This document shows, piece after piece, positions 5,151 to 8,784 of a stretch of 8,784 nt of DNA; position 1 is the first letter of the stretch; each line of letters opens with the position of its first letter. Source of the DNA: a bacterium (GTDB taxonomy: Bacteria; Bacteroidota; Ignavibacteria; Kapaibacteriales; UBA2268); the NCBI GenBank assembly GCA_030426865.1, contig JAUHXN010000110.1, positions 1 through 8,784 of the forward strand, read 5' to 3'. A program made the translations under genes and the position numbers. The notes under the pieces are model-generated. The model was not told the DNA's origin. It saw only the letters and a program-made list of their open reading frames with translations, and ran no database searches.

Positions 5151-7001
5151 CTATACCATTCTTTTGGGAGATAGCATCTTATCTAGTTCTGCTTTGGACA
5201 TTAACCCCTTGTCTAAAGTTAGTTGATATACACTAGAGCCCGTATTCAAAGCTTCTTTTGCTAGATTAGAGCAAACCTCATAACCGAGCTTAGGAACTAG
5301 TGCTGTTACTAAACCTATGCTATTTTGTACCATCTCACGAAGATGATCCTCATTTGCAGTTATCCCATCTACACATCTAGTGGCTAAAGTAGTTATACCG
5401 TTTTTCAAATGTTGCAAACTCTCAAATAGACTTCTAGCTATGACTGGTTCCATTACGTTTAGTTGTAATTGACCCGCCTCTGCAGCCATTGTAATAGTTA
5501 GATCATTACCAATTACATTATATGCTATTTGATTCACAACTTCAGGTATAACAGGATTAACCTTACCTGGCATTATAGATGAACCTGGTTGCATTTTCGG
5601 TAAATTTATTTCGTATAGTCCTGCTCTAGGGCCAGAGCTTAGCAATCTCAAATCACTACTTATCTTAGATAACTTAACAGCTAGTCTTTTCAAAGCAGAA
5701 GAATACATAACAAAAGAACCAGTATCTTGAGTTGCTTCTACCAAATCCTTAGCTGATTTGACTGGGTAACCGCATCTTTCTTTTAGATAATTAACAGCCA
5801 ATTTCTTGTATTTCGGATTAGCATTTAGGCCAGTTCCTATAGCAGTTCCACCTAGGTTTATTTCATTGAATAGCTTAGCGTTTTCATTAAGTCTATCTAC
5901 TTCCTCTCGCAAAGTATTAGAGAAGGTCATAAACTCTTGTCCCAACGTCATTGGAACAGCATCTTGCAGTTGAGTACGGCCTACTTTTAGTATATGAGCG
6001 AACTCTTTGGATTTTTTATCAAATGATTCTATTAACTGCTTCAAAGCAACAACTAATTTATCATTGAAATACAGAATCGTAATCTTAAGTGCAGTAGGAT
6101 ATACGTCATTAGTAGATTGCGCGTAATTCACGTGATTGTTGGGGTGACAATACTGGTAATCCCCAAGCTCTTTACCCATTAGCATTAGCGCTCTATTTGC
6201 TATAACCTCATTAGCATTCATATTAGTAGAAGTACCTGCTCCACCTTGGAACATATCTACTATAAAGTGAGTGTGGTATCTACCTGCTATTAGTTCTTCA
6301 CTTGCTTCTACTATAGCATCGGCAATATGAGGTTCTAGTTCTCCTAAGTCTTTATTTGCCTTTGCTGATGCAATTTTCACCATAGCTAAAGATTTGATAA
6401 ACCTAGGATATAGTCTTAAAGTAATACCACTAATATTAAAATTTTCAGCTGCACGGAGAGTCTGAATACCGTACAAAGCGTCAGCCGGAACTTCTTTTTC
6501 ACCTATCATATCCGATTCTAATCTGGTAGCACCAGTCGCATAGCGCATAGCTATATTACTCATCTGATACGAAGAACTTCTCATTCGTCTAGAAATAATT
6601 CTAGAAGCAGCAGCTATTAATTTTACTACTATACCAGTATTATTTTCCATCATCTTAGAAAATTCAGCTCTGTGCAATACAATTAATCTACAATCTGTAT
6701 TTGCTTTCGCTGATAGAGCATAAGGATAATTATCCATTAGTGCTCCTTCTCCAAATACTTCACCTGCTTTGTAGTGATTTAGTATTCTCCTTTTCTCTTT
6801 ATCCCTATCTATATATTCGCTAACAGTACCCTTTTGTATAATAAATAGAGTATCTCTATTTGAGCCTTGCTCTATTAGAATTGTACCTTTCTGAGCTTCC
6901 AATACTTTCATATTGATAGCACATTCTAATCTTTGCTCATCTGTTAGTTCGTTGAATAGTTCTATTCCAATTAGGAATTTTGAGATTTCTTTTGGAGACA
7001 T
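5151..7001 (-). CDS. aspA: Aspartate ammonia-lyase fused to an N-terminal CNB-type domain
   Basis: Residues about 160-610 are a complete aspartase, which converts L-aspartate to fumarate and ammonia. GGAGTSTNMNANEVIANRA (253-271), QSTND (295-299), GRTQLQDAVPMTLGQE (341-356) and the flexible-loop signature GSSIMPGKVNP (473-483; Ser474 likely the catalytic base) identify it. The TSTNMN stretch fits aspartase better than fumarase. Residues about 8-125 are a cyclic-nucleotide-binding-type domain: KGTILIEQGS, LFIIQKG and GEVFGEGALMDNYPYALSAK (80-99). In that phosphate-binding cassette the usual Arg is Tyr94. A basic helical linker (RIISRRMRSSSYQ, 134-146) joins the two, and there is no DNA-binding domain. 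The reading frame is continuous, so this is a true fusion. E. coli AspA is about 478 aa with no such domain. The likely role is ligand-controlled amino-acid catabolism; ligand unknown. No clear Shine-Dalgarno is seen. Confidence 0.96.
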   Translation of the reverse strand: MSPKEISKFLIGIELFNELTDEQRLECAINMKVLEAQKGTILIEQGSNRDTLFIIQKGTVSEYIDRDKEKRRILNHYKAGEVFGEGALMDNYPYALSAKANTDCRLIVLHRAEFSKMMENNTGIVVKLIAAASRIISRRMRSSSYQMSNIAMRYATGATRLESDMIGEKEVPADALYGIQTLRAAENFNISGITLRLYPRFIKSLAMVKIASAKANKDLGELEPHIADAIVEASEELIAGRYHTHFIVDMFQGGAGTSTNMNANEVIANRALMLMGKELGDYQYCHPNNHVNYAQSTNDVYPTALKITILYFNDKLVVALKQLIESFDKKSKEFAHILKVGRTQLQDAVPMTLGQEFMTFSNTLREEVDRLNENAKLFNEINLGGTAIGTGLNANPKYKKLAVNYLKERCGYPVKSAKDLVEATQDTGSFVMYSSALKRLAVKLSKISSDLRLLSSGPRAGLYEINLPKMQPGSSIMPGKVNPVIPEVVNQIAYNVIGNDLTITMAAEAGQLQLNVMEPVIARSLFESLQHLKNGITTLATRCVDGITANEDHLREMVQNSIGLVTALVPKLGYEVCSNLAKEALNTGSSVYQLTLDKGLMSKAELDKMLSPKRMV

Positions 7002-7203
7002 AATTACATCTACTTATTTTTTATGGTAAACTTAAGATTGAATTTCCGCAAAATAATGATATTTCGGATATAAACGAATTTTCTTTGATTGAACATTCTT
7101 TATTGATGCTAGACTACGTTTGTTATATGTAAACATAAATTGTAACTATTTACTTTAAGTGTTGTTATTGAGTGAAGTAGAAACTAATGACTCTAGTTAA
7201 GAA
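7002..7203. other. Divergent gap between aspA and the T9SS protein gene
   Basis: No gene is seen here. For the rightward gene there is one promoter candidate (7089-7122). For aspA no match to TAnnTTTG was found on the minus strand; the nearest, in the complement of about 7049-7058, lacks the second-position A. Confidence 0.5.
7089..7122 (+). promoter_or_regulatory. Bacteroidota-type promoter of the T9SS protein gene
   Basis: TACGTTTG at 7115-7122 matches the -7 consensus TAnnTTTG exactly, and TTG at 7089-7091 lies 23 bases upstream. The spacing is at the long end of the accepted range. The leader would be about 75 bases. Confidence 0.4.
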
Positions 7204-8289
7204 ATGTACGGTATGAAATATATTATTTTAATATTTTTATTATTAACACTAAGTATTACAAGTGCTTTAGAACCTGTAGTAGTTAAAGAATTGGACACAG
7301 AGCCAACTTGGATGGTCATTGAAAATGACACTTTATATGTTACATATACAACTCCAAGAACAGCTGGTATAATGCGCTTTGATATTAATGATATTGATAA
7401 TGAAGAAGTTGTTTTTAACAATTTTTTTAAATCATCGGACTTATTTATTGCTGAAGATTTTCTTATTTCTAATTTGAATTTAGGAGATAGCTATAAAGAG
7501 GAACATAGAAATCAAACCACCAAGATTGATATTTCTAACCTAAAGAAAGATCCTAGAGTAGCTTCATTTACTATCGATCTTGCTGGTATTTGTTATGATG
7601 GAAGTGGTTATGTTTATTATACCGAACATGATTCTGATACGATTTCTAGGTTTGATTTATACTACTACTATACTATAGTACCAAAAGTTATATATTCTCA
7701 GTTTGAAAACCCTACTAGTGTTCTCTTCCATAACAACAACTTATGGGTCTTGCATGATAATGGGACGAAAATTTCCAAATTATCTGTCTTGACAGCTGAT
7801 AGGGTTTCCACTGAGATATTTACAGAGTTGGCTCCTATTTCTATATTGAAAGCAGAAGGTGATAATTTTTATGCTATTCAAAAGGAGGATAACAAAGTAT
7901 TCAAGTTTGATCCGGATGACCCTGTACCAGTTATGGAATACGTTACACAATTCGATACTAATGCTTTTGATTTTGAATTATATAAGGGGGATTTGTATTA
8001 TACTCTTAGAGAAGAACGGAAAATAATGGTCTTAAAAAATGTAGTTACTTCAGTTGAAAAGCTAGAGTATATTAGTACTTTAATATCACCAAACCCTACT
8101 TCTGAATTCGTATCATTTCCTACTATTACTAGCCCTACGACAATTGAAATATATAATAGTTCGGGTAATAAAATTCTAACCACGGGTATAAACCCCAATG
8201 AAGAAATAGATATTTCGAGTCTTCCTAGTGGCACTTACACAATCAGAACCGAGAATAATTTATTCGGTAGATTTGTAAAGTTAGATTAA
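7204..8289 (+). CDS. T9SS-exported beta-propeller-like protein
   Basis: A 361-aa secreted protein. The signal peptide is MKYIILIFLLLTLSITSA; the ATG at 7213 (Met4) may be the true start because it puts Lys directly before the hydrophobic core. Residues about 30-285 hold roughly six repeats of 40-45 residues with a shared pattern of hydrophobic strand, aromatic strand (LYVTYTT, YVYYTEHD, LWVLHDNG, FYAIQKED, LYYTLREE) and a closing FD or K strand. This pattern suggests an NHL- or SMP-30-like beta-propeller; no catalytic residues can be named. Residues 293-361 are a type A T9SS C-terminal sorting domain: ISPNPTSE, IEIYNSSGNKIL, LPSGTYTIR and a terminal FVKLD. It should cross the outer membrane through the Por apparatus and be released or attached. 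The stop overlaps that of the next, convergent gene. Confidence 0.9.
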   Translation: MYGMKYIILIFLLLTLSITSALEPVVVKELDTEPTWMVIENDTLYVTYTTPRTAGIMRFDINDIDNEEVVFNNFFKSSDLFIAEDFLISNLNLGDSYKEEHRNQTTKIDISNLKKDPRVASFTIDLAGICYDGSGYVYYTEHDSDTISRFDLYYYYTIVPKVIYSQFENPTSVLFHNNNLWVLHDNGTKISKLSVLTADRVSTEIFTELAPISILKAEGDNFYAIQKEDNKVFKFDPDDPVPVMEYVTQFDTNAFDFELYKGDLYYTLREERKIMVLKNVVTSVEKLEYISTLISPNPTSEFVSFPTITSPTTIEIYNSSGNKILTTGINPNEEIDISSLPSGTYTIRTENNLFGRFVKLD

Positions 8290-8784
8290 AACTTCAACAA
8301 ATTATGATTATCCTTCAGCCATTTTTTATAAGTCTTGTAGTTAGGTTGCAACTCCTGGACAGTTGACCAAAACTTTGCCGAATGGTCCATATACTTCAAA
8401 TGTGCTACTTCATGTGCTACTACATACTCTAACACTTGCAAAGGGGCTAAAATTAACCGCCAATTAATATTGATATTCTTTTGGCTACTGCAAGATCCCC
8501 ATCTAGTTTTAGCGGATGTTATTTTTACGTTCCTATGTTTTATACCGAGCTTGTCAGTGTACTTATCTGTCAGAAATGATGCAATTTTTAGCGCCTTTTC
8601 TTTATACCATTTTATCATCAATTCTTGCAATTTATCTTTATGTTTCTCATTTACTAAAAATCGCTCTCCATCGAATACTATGGACTTCTTGTTGGAGTTG
8701 ATAAGTACCGGGTATTTTTTACCAAGAAAATAGAACTCATCAGTACCATCAAAATTATACGTTTCAGGTTTGTTTTTTTGAGCT
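8286..8784 (-). CDS. YgjP-type zinc metallopeptidase-fold protein, N-terminus off window
   Basis: The visible 165 codons are open to the right edge; no ATG occurs in frame, so the start is outside and perhaps 60-90 residues are missing. Features of the YgjP / DUF45 family (often annotated M48 family metallopeptidase) appear in order. FYFLGKKYPV leads the visible part, then WYKEKALKIA and ITSAKTRWGSCSSQKNININ. HEVAH (codons at 8414-8400) is an HExxH zinc motif, and DHSAKFW supplies the third His ligand. The family's physiological role is poorly known; E. coli YgjP has been linked to nucleotide pyrophosphatase activity, so proteolysis should not be assumed. Cytosolic by absence of any visible export signal, though the N-terminus is not seen. 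It converges on the T9SS protein gene with a 4-bp overlap (8286-8289). Confidence 0.92.
   Translation of the reverse strand, partial: AQKNKPETYNFDGTDEFYFLGKKYPVLINSNKKSIVFDGERFLVNEKHKDKLQELMIKWYKEKALKIASFLTDKYTDKLGIKHRNVKITSAKTRWGSCSSQKNININWRLILAPLQVLEYVVAHEVAHLKYMDHSAKFWSTVQELQPNYKTYKKWLKDNHNLLKF

Noticed and set aside
5151..6520. Class II fumarase instead of aspartase
   Set aside because: GGAGTSTNMN, GEYQY-like GDYQY and the overall close match to E. coli AspA favour aspartase; fumarases have SGTQxNMN at this place.
6580..7001. A separate CRP-type transcription factor gene upstream of aspA
   Set aside because: The CNB-type domain has no helix-turn-helix and its frame runs into the aspartase without stop or shift.
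8286..8630. A complete 114-aa metallopeptidase starting at 8630
   Set aside because: The first codon there is TTG, and the frame continues upstream without a stop into recognisable family sequence (FYFLGKKYPV), so the gene is longer and only its N-terminus is outside the window.
8470..8733. Plus-strand open frames opposite the YgjP-type gene
   Set aside because: They overlap a conserved metallopeptidase-fold coding region on the minus strand and resemble no known protein.

Overview
The window looks like AT-rich chromosomal DNA from a member of the Bacteroidota. Three things support this. The secreted protein at 7204-8289 ends in a type IX secretion (T9SS) sorting domain. The lipoprotein at 3224-3604 carries a lipobox followed by a QKDD motif that resembles the Bacteroidota surface lipoprotein export signal. 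Most genes lack a Shine-Dalgarno sequence, and one promoter candidate fits the Bacteroidota TTG / TAnnTTTG pattern. Genus or order cannot be resolved from the sequence alone.

The left part (1-2000) is an accessory stretch of four small minus-strand genes: one cut by the window edge, a 126-aa protein, a 177-aa lipoprotein and a 146-aa membrane-anchored protein. None is an enzyme I recognise. The DNA between them carries recurring modules: a 60-bp block duplicated upstream of two genes, with a more diverged copy upstream of a third; hairpins; and a GTTGTAGTGC / GCACTACAAC box in inverted orientation tightly around the lipoprotein gene. Together these suggest single-gene cassettes exchanged through shared flanks. 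The link to integron attC sites is a hypothesis only.

The middle part is conventional single-gene chromosome. After a palindromic repeat (2038-2077) comes an EgtD-type L-histidine N-alpha-methyltransferase with its substrate-binding residues intact but no EgtB partner in view. It converges on an acidic coiled-coil lipoprotein, with a terminator hairpin between them. Next are an NhaA Na+/H+ antiporter and, convergent with it, an aspartate ammonia-lyase fused to an N-terminal cyclic-nucleotide-binding-type (CNB) domain. The CNB domain keeps the FGE motif but has Tyr where the phosphate-binding Arg normally sits.

The right end holds a T9SS-exported beta-propeller-like protein. Its stop codon overlaps that of a YgjP-type zinc metallopeptidase-fold protein that runs off the window edge.

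The genes do not form one operon: neighbours are mostly divergent or convergent. The best candidates for something undescribed are the CNB-aspartase fusion with its altered ligand pocket and the repeat-bounded cassette region. I see no tRNA, rRNA, CRISPR array, transposase or integrase gene.
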